In this document: positions 26,448-34,470 of the stretch, one piece after another
How the letters are laid out: each line of letters begins with the position of its first letter
Position numbering within the stretch: position 1 is the stretch's first letter
From: CAVXUB01 sp963764805
GTDB lineage: Bacteria; Actinomycetota; Acidimicrobiia; Acidimicrobiales; Bog-793
Assembly (NCBI GenBank): GCA_963764805.1
Contig: CAVXUB010000003.1
Span: 186,001 to 250,000 of the forward strand
Length of the DNA: 64,000 bases
Reading direction: 5' to 3'
Made by a program: the position numbers and the translations under genes
The notes under the pieces: generated by a model
What the model was told of the DNA's origin: nothing
Database searches by the model: none
Seen by the model: the letters and a program-made list of their open reading frames with translations, nothing else

Positions 26448-27236
26448 ATGAGCTCCCTGCACCTCTACTGCCTCGTTCCGGCCGACTGCCGGGCCCCGTT
26501 GCTCGACGCACCGGTGCAACCGGCGGCCGGACCGGTGCGGAAGATCCCGGCCGGCCGGCTCGCAGCCGTCGTGAGCCCACTCGAGGGCCGCGAGGTTCGA
26601 GCCAACAGGGCCAATCTCCAGGCTCACGAGACCGTGGTCGACGGGGCGGCGGCATCTTGTGCGGTGCTCCCGATGCGATTCGGGGTGGTGGTCGACTGCG
26701 AGGACGAGTTGGTGGAGCGCTTCGTAGGCCCCCGCGAAGCAGAGTTGCTCGCTCTGATGGACGAGTTGCGGGACACCGTCGAGATGCGGGTGGCGATCAG
26801 TTTCGAGGGCGACAGCGCCCTCCGCGAGGCCGTTGCTGCTGCGCCCAGGGCGACAAGATTGCGCGAGAAGGTGCGCCGCTCCCCACCGGCGGCCTCCTAT
26901 TACGACCGCATCGAGCTCGGCCGGCTTGTGCACGAGTCACTGGAGAGCTTGAAGGCCGGCGAGGCGCGGCGGCTCGGCGAGCAGTTGTCCCGCATGTCAG
27001 TGCGGGCGCGCCCGCTTCCCGAGGGCGGCGAGGACGTGGTGATGAGGGCGGCCTTTCTGGTCAGGCGGACGGACCTGGATCGGTTCGAGCGGGCGCTGGA
27101 GGGGATCGCGCAGTCGGAGCGCGGCCGGCTGCACGTGAAGATGACTGGTCCGCTGGCGCCGTGGGACTTCGCCGAGCTGCCCTCGTACGCAGGGCGCGGT
27201 CGGCGCACGAGACGGCCGGCGGCAAGGGCGGGTTGA
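26448..27236 (+). CDS. gvpF: Gas vesicle protein GvpF/GvpL family, first copy
   Basis: A 262-residue GvpF/L protein. It shows the two-domain pattern: LHLYCLVPADC at the start, AAVVSPLEGREVRANRANLQAHE, the conserved VLPMRFGVVV and the C-terminal AFLVRRTDLDRFERAL with GPLAPWDFAELP. GvpF is a minor component or chaperone that contacts GvpA monomers in assembly. By position next to gvpA and gvpG this copy corresponds to gvpF. ATG 26448 follows the gvpA stop by four bases. Confidence 0.88.
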   Translation: MSSLHLYCLVPADCRAPLLDAPVQPAAGPVRKIPAGRLAAVVSPLEGREVRANRANLQAHETVVDGAAASCAVLPMRFGVVVDCEDELVERFVGPREAELLALMDELRDTVEMRVAISFEGDSALREAVAAAPRATRLREKVRRSPPAASYYDRIELGRLVHESLESLKAGEARRLGEQLSRMSVRARPLPEGGEDVVMRAAFLVRRTDLDRFERALEGIAQSERGRLHVKMTGPLAPWDFAELPSYAGRGRRTRRPAARAG

Positions 27237-27238
27237 CG

Positions 27239-27490
27239 ATGGGTCTTCTCCGACGGGTCGTCACCCTTCCTCTCGCTCCGGTCGAAGGACTCGTCTGGTT
27301 GGCCGAACGGCTGGAGGAACAGGCATACCAACAGCTCTATGGTCCTGAGGCGGTCCGCCGCCGTCTGGACGAGCTCGACGAAGCCTTTGCAAGGGGCGAG
27401 ATCAGCGAGGACGACCGGACGGCGGCGGAGGAGACGCTGCTCGAGAGCCTCGGCGGCAGGGGTCCTGGGACGGTGCTCGATGGCCGCTGA
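27239..27490 (+). CDS. gvpG: Gas vesicle protein GvpG
   Basis: An 83-residue helical protein with the GvpG pattern: LRRVVTLPLAPVEGLVWLAERL, then EEQAYQQLYGPEAVRRRLDEL and GEISEDDRTAAEETLLE. GvpG is an essential small assembly factor, suggested to interact with GvpF and GvpL. It starts two bases after the gvpF stop and overlaps gvpO by 11 bases. Confidence 0.9.
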   Translation: MGLLRRVVTLPLAPVEGLVWLAERLEEQAYQQLYGPEAVRRRLDELDEAFARGEISEDDRTAAEETLLESLGGRGPGTVLDGR

Positions 27491-27758
27491 GACAGACGGC
27501 AAGCCGATGGCGGAGGTCGTGCGTTCGGCGCGCCTCGCTTTCGAGGAGCTGACCGGCAGACGGATCGAGTCCGTGTCCGGGGCTGCCAGAGAGGACGGAG
27601 CCTGGCGGATCAGCTTCGAGGTCGTGGAGCTCGAACGTGTCCCTGACTCGACCAGCCTCCTCGGCAGCTACGAGGCGATCGCCGATGAGGATGGCGCCCT
27701 CATCGAGTACGGGCGCGTCCGGCGCTACTACCGCAATCGCGCCGACGAGGAGGCGTGA
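27480..27758 (+). CDS. gvpO: Gas vesicle protein GvpO
   Basis: A 92-residue protein matching GvpO: VVRSARLAFEELTGRRIESVSG, WRISFEVVELERVPDSTSLLGSYE and the Arg/Tyr-rich RVRRYYRNR end. GvpO is required for vesicle formation in haloarchaea and is conserved in actinobacteria, where it usually lies first; here it is internal. Its stop overlaps the next start by one base (TGATG). Confidence 0.88.
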   Translation: MAAETDGKPMAEVVRSARLAFEELTGRRIESVSGAAREDGAWRISFEVVELERVPDSTSLLGSYEAIADEDGALIEYGRVRRYYRNRADEEA

Positions 27759-28150
27759 TGGCGATGGCCGAGGAGGGACGGGGGAGCGCGCTCGACGAAT
27801 GGCGCCAGCGTTTCGACGGAGCGCATGGCATGGCGGCGCGCGACACCTCGAACCTCGCCGACATCCTCGAGCGGGTGCTCGACAAGGGAATCGTCATCGC
27901 GGGCGACGTGGTCGTGAACCTGGTCGACGTGGAGCTGCTGACCATCAAGCTGCGCCTGCTGGTTGCGTCGGTCGACAAGGCCCGGGAGATGGGGATCGAC
28001 TGGTGGGAGCACGACCCCTGGTTGTCGAGCGGCGCCCGGGACGGCAGCCCGCAGCAGGAGCTCGGCGAGCGCCTCGAACGGCTGGAGCAATCCGTCGACC
28101 GGCTGGCTTCCGCGCTCGATGCGGCGAGCGGTAGCCGGTCCGGGTCGTGA
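27758..28150 (+). CDS. gvpJ: Gas vesicle protein GvpJ (GvpA paralogue)
   Basis: A 130-residue GvpA-family paralogue. The core NLADILERVLDKGIVIAGDVVVNLVDVELLTIKLRLLVASVDKA is close to GvpJ: it has VVVNLVDVELL in place of the GvpA sequence and is followed by WWEHDPWL. A C-terminal coiled-coil-like segment (LGERLERLEQSVDRLASALD) follows. GvpJ is a minor shell protein thought to act in nucleation or at the cone tips. The gene is coupled to gvpO by TGATG. Confidence 0.86.
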   Translation: MAMAEEGRGSALDEWRQRFDGAHGMAARDTSNLADILERVLDKGIVIAGDVVVNLVDVELLTIKLRLLVASVDKAREMGIDWWEHDPWLSSGARDGSPQQELGERLERLEQSVDRLASALDAASGSRSGS

Positions 28151-28160
28151 GGGTCTGATC

Positions 28161-28982
28161 ATGAGAGCGGCAGCGCCTGAGCGCTCGAACGAGATCGGAC
28201 AGTCGACCGGCCTCACCTACATGTACGGCGTCGTCCCTGCAGGTCAGCCTGTGCCCAAGGTGCACGGCGTCGGCGGCAGCGACGTGGCCGTGCTGCAGAC
28301 GGGCAAGCTCGGCGCCCTTGTGAGCGACCTGCCCGACTCCTTCGGGGTACTGGGCTTGGAAGGTGCGGCGTTGGAGGCTGCCCTGGTAGCTCATGAAGGG
28401 GTCCTGGAAGCGGCGCTCGAGGCAGGCGGCGTGGTGCCCTGCCGTTTCGGCACCGTGCTCGTCGACGAGCGCGCCGTCGTCGGACTGCTGGAGGCCGAAG
28501 CGGACTCGTACTCGGCGCTCGTCGATCGCGTCCTCGGAGCCGCTCAGTGGGTGGTTCGCATGACGTGGCGGGCGGAGAGCGCGCAGCAGGTCGTGATGGG
28601 AGGCCCGCCGACGGGCGGCGCTTCGGGCCGGGACTATCTGCTCTCGCGGCTGCAGGAGCGAGAGGGACGGCGCCGGCTGGCTCAGCTGGCCGGGGCCTGT
28701 GCGGCCTCGATCCACGACCGGTTGCTGGCATCTTGCGCTGAAGGAAAGCTCGTGGCCTCGACGGTCACGGTGGCGGAAGGCCGCCAACGCTTGCTCGACG
28801 CCTGCTATCTCGTCCGCTCAGCAGATCGTGCCGAGTTCGAAGACGTGATGCGGACAGAGGTCGAGAGGGGCGCGGAGTTCGACCTACTGGCGGAGGTCAG
28901 CGGGCCGTGGCCTCCGTACGAGTTCGTGGATTTCTGCCCGCACACCGTAATTACCGAGGGAGTCGGCGATGGCGGGCGATGA
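28161..28982 (+). CDS. gvpL: Gas vesicle protein GvpL/GvpF family, second copy
   Basis: A 273-residue GvpF/L protein with TYMYGVVPAGQPVP at the start, LGALVSDLPDSFG, VVPCRFGTVLVDE, a central WVVRMTW and the C-terminal CYLVRSADRAEFEDVM with SGPWPPYEFVDF. Its position after gvpJ and before gvpK matches gvpL. GvpL is a hub of the accessory protein network in haloarchaea. Its 3' end overlaps the following fusion gene by 14 bases. Confidence 0.87.
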   Translation: MRAAAPERSNEIGQSTGLTYMYGVVPAGQPVPKVHGVGGSDVAVLQTGKLGALVSDLPDSFGVLGLEGAALEAALVAHEGVLEAALEAGGVVPCRFGTVLVDERAVVGLLEAEADSYSALVDRVLGAAQWVVRMTWRAESAQQVVMGGPPTGGASGRDYLLSRLQEREGRRRLAQLAGACAASIHDRLLASCAEGKLVASTVTVAEGRQRLLDACYLVRSADRAEFEDVMRTEVERGAEFDLLAEVSGPWPPYEFVDFCPHTVITEGVGDGGR

Positions 28983-29589
28983 CGCCACTCTCGTCGACCT
29001 GCTCGACGGGCTGCTCGACAACGGAGCGGTCGTCTCAGGCGATCTGCTGCTGTCCGTCGCCGGGATCGACCTGGCCTGGATCGGCCTGCAGGCGGTGATC
29101 ACTTCGGTGGAGAACGGGGTCCCGGACGGCAGTGCAATCGCGTCGGCGGCTCCTCGCCTGGCGGAGGGCGCAGTGATGCCGACGAAGGCCCTAGTGGCCC
29201 CGGCCGAGGGCACGGTCATGCCGGCCGAGCCTCGCCGGGCCGAGGTCCCCGCTCCCGCGCCGACTCGGCCCGCAAGCCCGGGTACGGGGCCGCCGCCCCA
29301 CGTGCCAGCGAACCTGGCGACTTCCCCGGCGCGGGATCGCCAGCGCGAGCATCTCGGCAAAGGCCTGGAGAGACTCGTCTTGACGCTCGTGGACACCGTG
29401 CGCCAACTGCTGGAGCGGCAGGCCGTCAGCCGCATGGTGGCGGGGAGCCTCAGCGACGAGGAGGTCGAGAGGCTGGGCTCTGCGATGCGGCAGCTATCGC
29501 AGCGCATGGTCGAGCTGAAGGAGACCTTCGGCCTGACGGACGACGACCTGCGCCTCGATGTCGGACCGGTCTTGGAGTTGAGCGGATGA
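28969..29589 (+). CDS. gvpK: GvpS/GvpJ-like domain fused to GvpK
   Basis: A 206-residue protein that joins two gas vesicle families normally encoded apart. Residues 1-46 form a short GvpA-type core (LVDLLDGLLDNGAVVSGDLL, then GIDLAWIGLQAVITSVE), closest to GvpS. Residues 47-125 are a Pro/Ala-rich linker. Residues 126-206 are GvpK (LERLVLTLVDTVRQLLERQA, LSDEEVERLGSAMRQLSQRM, DDLRLDVGPV). In Streptomyces gvpS and gvpK are adjacent, so this is probably fusion of neighbours. No in-frame stop or second start with a ribosome site was seen between the parts. Confidence 0.85.
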   Translation: MAGDDATLVDLLDGLLDNGAVVSGDLLLSVAGIDLAWIGLQAVITSVENGVPDGSAIASAAPRLAEGAVMPTKALVAPAEGTVMPAEPRRAEVPAPAPTRPASPGTGPPPHVPANLATSPARDRQREHLGKGLERLVLTLVDTVRQLLERQAVSRMVAGSLSDEEVERLGSAMRQLSQRMVELKETFGLTDDDLRLDVGPVLELSG

Positions 29590-29632
29590 TCTCGCTCGCA
29601 GAGGAAAGTCTCGTGGAGGAGGAACGGTAGGC

Positions 29633-30700
29633 ATGTCAAACGAACAGAGACAGAAGGCCACGGCGACGCCTGTGCTGCTCGTGGGCTCGCTATTCGGGAG
29701 GAACGGGCACTCTTCGCACCGCGACGGGAATCACCGCAACGGCCACGACCACACGATCCGCCAGCTGGCGTCGGCCGGCCAGGGCAAGGTTGCTTCCGTC
29801 GTCAAGGCTGCGGCGCCGATCTCATCGGTGGGCAAGGCGATCCGGCGTAGGAAGCGGCGCAAGTCCTTCCCGGGCAACGTGGTCGAAGGGATCCGCGACC
29901 TCGACCGCATCGCCAAGGTGATCGGCACCGCCGGCACCGTCGTCGGGGTCATCAGCACCGGACGAGAGATCGTCCAGCAGCTACGTGACGCCTCGTCCAG
30001 TTCCGGCCAGGGATCGTCGGCAAACGGCAGCTCTGGGCAGGGCCGAGACGGGAAAGAGCAGCCGCGCGAGGGCGAGTCGCAGAAGGCGCAGCCGCGCAAG
30101 GGTGCAGCGCGCGGGGAGACGAGCCCAGGCGAAGCCTCGGCCCGAAAGACGCCCGCGAAGTCGACGGCGAAAGCGCCCGCGAAGTCGACGCGCAAGGCGC
30201 CCTCGAAGTCGACGCGCAAGGCGCCCTCGAAGTCGACGGCGAAAGCGCCCTCGAAGTCGACGGCGAAAGCGCCCTCGAAGTCGACGGCGAAAGCGCCCTC
30301 GAAGTCGACGGCGAAAGCGCCCTCGAAGTCGACGGCGAAAGCGCCCTCGAAGTCGACGGCGAAAGCGCCCGAGAAGTCGACGGCGAAAGCGCCCTCGAAG
30401 TCGTCCGGCACGACTCGCAAGAGCTCAGCACGAGCTTCCAAGCCGGCTGCGCCAGCGGGCAAGGCGCCGGCGAAGAGCGCAAGGTCGGCCACGAAGTCAC
30501 CGTCGAGCTCTGCCGGAACCTCTCGCAACGAATCCGCCGGCGGAGCTCGCAAGAGCACGGGCGCTCGGAAGGCGACCGGGGGAACGCGATCCAACGACGG
30601 GCGTGGCGCGACGAAGGCTGGCGCCTCCCGCACAAGCCCCGGTCGCTCCCGCCAGGCGTCGGCCTCCAAGTCCACTTCCACCCACAAGCGATCGACCTGA
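29633..30700 (+). CDS. Lysine-rich repeat protein of the gas vesicle operon
   Basis: A 355-residue strongly basic protein. The N-terminal 115 residues have a His/Arg patch and a hydrophobic helix (KVIGTAGTVVGVISTGREIV). The rest is a low-complexity Ala-Lys-Ser-Thr-Pro tail with an eight-residue repeat APSKSTAK, like histone H1 or mycobacterial HU tails. The start has GGAGGAGG upstream. It is co-directional with the gvp genes. The tail could bind DNA, polyphosphate or the acidic YtxH-like product of the same operon; no function is known. Confidence 0.7.
   Translation: MSNEQRQKATATPVLLVGSLFGRNGHSSHRDGNHRNGHDHTIRQLASAGQGKVASVVKAAAPISSVGKAIRRRKRRKSFPGNVVEGIRDLDRIAKVIGTAGTVVGVISTGREIVQQLRDASSSSGQGSSANGSSGQGRDGKEQPREGESQKAQPRKGAARGETSPGEASARKTPAKSTAKAPAKSTRKAPSKSTRKAPSKSTAKAPSKSTAKAPSKSTAKAPSKSTAKAPSKSTAKAPSKSTAKAPEKSTAKAPSKSSGTTRKSSARASKPAAPAGKAPAKSARSATKSPSSSAGTSRNESAGGARKSTGARKATGGTRSNDGRGATKAGASRTSPGRSRQASASKSTSTHKRST
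30149..30412 (+). repeat. 24-base tandem repeat array in coding sequence
   Basis: Eleven head-to-tail 24-base units encode eight residues each: TPAKSTAK, APAKSTRK, APSKSTRK, six units of APSKSTAK, APEKSTAK and a degenerate last unit. The six central units (30221-30364) are identical at the base level, implying recent expansion by slippage or recombination. Copy number is likely to vary between strains. Confidence 0.93.
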
Positions 30701-30712
30701 GAAGGGAGCACG

Positions 30713-30952
30713 ATGGCAATCCGCGCCATGCAGGAGCGCTACTTTTCGGTCCTCCTCGAGAAGCTGGCGGAGACGCGTTACCCGTCCGGTCCGATGCTGG
30801 ACCGGGTAGAGGCAGCGATTCCCGACAACGAGTCGTGGGAGGAGTACCTGGAGACGCTGTTCGATCACATCGAGGGCGACCGGTACCCGAGCCCGCCGAT
30901 GATGGCGCGGCTGAACACGCTGCTGCTGATGCGCCGCCGCATGCAGCCCTGA
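30713..30952 (+). CDS. 79-residue protein of unknown function, end of gas vesicle operon
   Basis: A small soluble, helical protein. ATG 30713 has GAAGGGAG upstream and follows the lysine-rich gene by 12 bases. It contains an internal repeat: TRYPSGPMLDRVEAAI near residue 21 and DRYPSPPMMARLNTLL near residue 56, each followed or preceded by acidic helices. I do not recognise the family. Operon position suggests a link to vesicle formation, which is inference. Confidence 0.65.
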   Translation: MAIRAMQERYFSVLLEKLAETRYPSGPMLDRVEAAIPDNESWEEYLETLFDHIEGDRYPSPPMMARLNTLLLMRRRMQP

Positions 30953-31069
30953 GGGGCCACGAAGGCGCAGGGGGTCAGCTGAGATATCGCACGAATCGTC
31001 CGCGATTGCCCGATCGTGGCGAGTCGCAGCGCCTAGTCTGAACGGCCAGGCAAGCTTTCTGGGTATCGG

Positions 31070-31939
31070 ATGGTCGGTATGACACGTGCAGCACCAGCTC
31101 GCGGGGCATTGGTCGCCGCGCTCGTCCTGTTGGGCTCCGCTGCCGCCTGCGGTGCCACCCACGGGGCATCCGGTCCGGGGACGACGCCCACCACCAGCGG
31201 CTCCGGCGGCGTGCACCCGACGACGACGTCGGACCCGCCCCCGCCCGGGCCCACTTCGACGGTGCCGGCCGGCTCCACTACGACGACAAGCCCGACAACG
31301 CCGCCGACCACCGCGACCACGACACCCAACAAGCCGGCGCCCCCCAAGAACCAGCTCGCCTACGGCGACAGCGGTCCGGCAGTGCTCGCCTTGCAGAAGC
31401 GCCTGATCTCCCTCGGCTACTGGATCGGGACGGCGGACGGCAACTTCGGCGACAGCACGCAGCAGGCGGTGTACGCCTACCAGAAGGCCGCGGGAATCGA
31501 ACGGGACGGAGTCGTCGGCCCCGAGACAGAGGCAGCATTGCGCAAGGGCATCGTTCCCGCTCCTCGCAGCAAGAGCGGTTACGTCGTCGAGGTCGACCTG
31601 GCGGAGGACCTCGTGATGATCGTCGACAACGGCAAGCTGCTCTGGACGCTCAACACCTCGACGGGGGGCGGCTACACCTACTGCGACCCCGGCTGCGCCG
31701 TGGCCGACACGCCGGTCGGCGTGTTCCACATCTACTACGCGATCGACCGCATGGTGACCGACTCGCTCGGCCAGCTCTGGCGGCCCCGGTACTTCGACTC
31801 CGGCTTCGCCCTGCACGGCGACGGCTACGTGCCCCCAGAACCCGTGTCGCACGGCTGCGTCCGCCTGAGCGACGAGGCGATCAACTGGGTGTGGGCGGAC
31901 AACATCATGCCGATCGGTACGGAGGTCTGGGTCTACTGA
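31070..31939 (+). CDS. L,D-transpeptidase lipoprotein with peptidoglycan-binding domain
   Basis: A 289-residue protein. A signal peptide ends in the lipobox LGSAAAC, so it is probably lipid-anchored. A Thr/Pro/Ser-rich linker of about 65 residues follows, then a PG_binding_1 domain (GDSGPAVLALQKRLISLGYW...DGNFGDSTQQAVYAYQ) and a YkuD domain with the motif HGDGYVPPEPVSHGCVRLS, catalytic Cys263. It would form 3-3 peptidoglycan cross-links outside the membrane. ATG 31070 or ATG 31079 could be the start. It converges on the hemerythrin-like gene, to which it directly abuts. Confidence 0.88.
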   Translation: MVGMTRAAPARGALVAALVLLGSAAACGATHGASGPGTTPTTSGSGGVHPTTTSDPPPPGPTSTVPAGSTTTTSPTTPPTTATTTPNKPAPPKNQLAYGDSGPAVLALQKRLISLGYWIGTADGNFGDSTQQAVYAYQKAAGIERDGVVGPETEAALRKGIVPAPRSKSGYVVEVDLAEDLVMIVDNGKLLWTLNTSTGGGYTYCDPGCAVADTPVGVFHIYYAIDRMVTDSLGQLWRPRYFDSGFALHGDGYVPPEPVSHGCVRLSDEAINWVWADNIMPIGTEVWVY

Positions 31940-32572
31940 TCAAGCGGCGCCGCGGATGGCGTCGCGCAGATGGTCGAGCACCGCGACCACCGGGTTGACG
32001 ATCAGGGCCGCCGGCAGGCGGCGAGGTGCATGGGGGTGGGGACGGGTCGGCGCCGCCTCCAGGGCCAGCTGGTACCGGTGGCCGAGGCTGCGCTGGTCTC
32101 GCGTTGGCAGCAGCTCGAGCCGCGGCAGCACCACCTCCTCTTCGGCCCGGGCGTGCGCCAGGATGGTGCGGCGCATGTGGTGCAGCTCCGAGCGGAACAG
32201 CGGCCCGCTCGGGTCGGATTTCTCGAGCAGCGCAAGCAGATGGGTGGCGTCTCGTTGTTGGTCGACCAGATGGTCCGACTCGTGGAGCGCCGTCTGGTCG
32301 CCCGCCGCAGTTTGGCGATAGGCGGGATAGACCACGAGCTCCTCTGCCACCTCGTGGCGCACGAGACGTTCGCGCAGCCTCTCGAAGTAGCTCTCGAGCT
32401 CTCGGTCGGCGGTCCAATCGAGCTCACCGAAGAGAACCTCGATGTTCAGGTGGTCGTCGCGCAAGCACACAGAGATGGAGGGGCGCTGCCTCTCGATCGC
32501 TCGGTTCAGGAAGTGGCGCACGCTCCTCACGAGCAGCGAGTACCCGCATGCGGGGTCCCCGAACCGCCTCAA
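31940..32572 (-). CDS. Hemerythrin-like HHE domain protein
   Basis: A 210-residue four-helix protein. Putative di-iron ligands are visible in LRDDHLNIEVLF, VRHEVAEELVVYPAYR, LHESDHLVDQQ and LAHARAEEEVVLPRLE. A C-terminal His/Pro/Arg-rich segment (PTRPHPHAPRR) extends beyond the domain. Family members bind oxygen or nitric oxide or act in stress response. It lies 50 bases downstream of mrpD on the same strand and may be the last gene of that operon. Confidence 0.82.
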   Translation of the reverse strand: MRRFGDPACGYSLLVRSVRHFLNRAIERQRPSISVCLRDDHLNIEVLFGELDWTADRELESYFERLRERLVRHEVAEELVVYPAYRQTAAGDQTALHESDHLVDQQRDATHLLALLEKSDPSGPLFRSELHHMRRTILAHARAEEEVVLPRLELLPTRDQRSLGHRYQLALEAAPTRPHPHAPRRLPAALIVNPVVAVLDHLRDAIRGAA

Positions 32573-32622
32573 TCATCCGGCCGGGATCTCGCCGCGAGCG
32601 TCACCGTTGGAGGCCACCGTTC

Positions 32623-34458
32623 TCAGCGCAGCGCCAACGCGAGCACGGCGCCGAGGCCTGCGATGCCGAGGACGAGCCAGGCCACGTAGTCGTTGATCAC
32701 GCCGCTCTGGAAGCCCCACGCGAGCGCTCTTACCTTCTCGTTCGGCTGGTAGCGAGACAGCCGCGGCAGCCGGTGCCGGTAGAGAGCGAGAAGCGCCAGC
32801 GCCACGGCCCCCGCGCAGGTGGCGATGCCCGTCAGGATGGCACCGCTTGTCGGGTCCGACGGCTCCACCGGGGACAACCCGTGAAGGTCGAGCGGGCTCG
32901 CCCCGTGCAGCACCGTCGCCTGGTAGGCGCGCTGGTCCTGGAGCTGGAGGACGGCGTTCTGCAGCAACGACCCCAGGTGTGGCCAGAGCCCGAAGGCGAT
33001 GGCGCCGGCAACGAGCACTGCCGCCGGCACCGCCATCGTGAGGGGGGTGTGCCGCTTGCCGAGGTCCGTCTCGGACTTCTCCTCGTCTGCCTCCGAGGCC
33101 ATGTGCGGATCCTCGCTGGGCGGGACGCCGAGCCCGTAGAAGACGCCACCGGCCACTCGCAGGACCGCGGCTCCCGTGACGACGGTGGCGGCCGTCACCA
33201 GCCAGGTGATCCATGACTGCCCGTGGGAGGACCCGCTGTCGCCGATCCAGGTGGAGCCGAGGAATGTGCCGAAGGGTGGGAGCCCGGCAAGGCCGAGCGC
33301 TGCCAGGGTGAAGATGACTCCAGTTGCCCGCAGCCGGCGTCCCTTGCCGTGCAACTTCGTCTCGTTGACCGATCCGAGTCGGTGCAACACGATCCCGACC
33401 GAGATGAACAGCGCAGCCTTGACGAAGGCGTGGCCGGCGACATAGGCCGCCGCTCCCGCCAAGCCGAGAGGCGTCAGCAAGGCGAACCCGAGCAGGAACA
33501 TCCCTGCATGAGAGATCGTCGAGAAGGCGAGCAACCTCTTCAGATGGCGCTGGCGGAAGCAGAACACGGCGCCCACGACCGCCGTGATCGCCCCGAGGAC
33601 GAGGAACGTGTTGGTGATCACCTGGCGGCCGCCCAGCGCCTCGCCGAAGACCGACCAGTAGACGCGGGCGATGCCGTAGAGGCCGAGCTCGACCATCACG
33701 CCCGAGAAGAGGACGCAGACAGGAGTCGGAGCGACCGCATGGGCGTCCGCCAGCCAGAAGTGGAACGGGACGATGGCGCCCTTGGCAAGAAGGCCGCTCA
33801 GCACGAGCACGAAGGCCACGATCACGAGACCGTCCGGAGGCTTGCGTCCCAGGGAATGGCCGATCTGTGCCATGTTCAGCGCACCCGTCCGCGCATATAG
33901 CAGGGCGATGCCCGACAACGACAGGTAGGCCGCCACGCTGTTGGTCACCGCGAAGTTCAGCGCCCCCTGGACCGGTCCCTTCTCCTCGGGGCGGTAGGCG
34001 GTCAGGGCATAGGCCGATACACCCATCAGCTCGAACCACACGAACAGGTCGAAGATGTCGCCGGTGAGGCAGAATCCGACCATGCCGGCGAGGAAGACCA
34101 GCATCAACGCGTGGTACCAGGTGCTCGCCCGTTCGAAGTAGCGCCACGAGAAGAGCATCGAGGCGGTCACGAGCAGGGCGGTCAGCGCCGCCAAGCCGGC
34201 GTTCAGGCGGCCGGCGGAGAAGTCGATCCCGATGGCCACACCGTTGTGGCTCGGCCGGAACCCGCTGAACCAGTAGATCTCCTGGTTGTGGCCCGTCCTT
34301 GCGACGATCACGAGGAGCATGGCCGACACGGCGACCGCTGTCGCGATGGCGACCAGGTCGAGCAAGCGGCGGCGATTCTCGAAGGCGAAGTTGACCAGAG
34401 AGATGACAGCGGCAGCCGCCAGCGGCGTGACGACTACGAGCGGCAGGAGGGGGTCCAC
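32623..34458 (-). CDS. mrpD: Mrp-type antiporter subunit D
   Basis: A 611-residue proton-conducting membrane protein of the NuoL/M/N family with about 14 helices. Key segments are FVWFELMGVSAYALTAYR (helix 5 glutamate), LLAKGAIVPFHFWLADAHAV (helix 7 lysine) and VMVELGLYGIARV. It works with the other Mrp subunits to exchange monovalent cations, usually sodium, for protons. The start is GTG 34458, 12 bases after mrpC. This is the only large ND5-type subunit in the operon, since no mrpA is present. Confidence 0.9.
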   Translation of the reverse strand: MDPLLPLVVVTPLAAAAVISLVNFAFENRRRLLDLVAIATAVAVSAMLLVIVARTGHNQEIYWFSGFRPSHNGVAIGIDFSAGRLNAGLAALTALLVTASMLFSWRYFERASTWYHALMLVFLAGMVGFCLTGDIFDLFVWFELMGVSAYALTAYRPEEKGPVQGALNFAVTNSVAAYLSLSGIALLYARTGALNMAQIGHSLGRKPPDGLVIVAFVLVLSGLLAKGAIVPFHFWLADAHAVAPTPVCVLFSGVMVELGLYGIARVYWSVFGEALGGRQVITNTFLVLGAITAVVGAVFCFRQRHLKRLLAFSTISHAGMFLLGFALLTPLGLAGAAAYVAGHAFVKAALFISVGIVLHRLGSVNETKLHGKGRRLRATGVIFTLAALGLAGLPPFGTFLGSTWIGDSGSSHGQSWITWLVTAATVVTGAAVLRVAGGVFYGLGVPPSEDPHMASEADEEKSETDLGKRHTPLTMAVPAAVLVAGAIAFGLWPHLGSLLQNAVLQLQDQRAYQATVLHGASPLDLHGLSPVEPSDPTSGAILTGIATCAGAVALALLALYRHRLPRLSRYQPNEKVRALAWGFQSGVINDYVAWLVLGIAGLGAVLALALR

Positions 34459-34470
34459 GCGAACGAGATC

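Noticed and set aside
30149..30412. CRISPR-like array
   Set aside because: Units are 24 bases, directly adjacent with no spacers, and code for an eight-residue repeat in frame.
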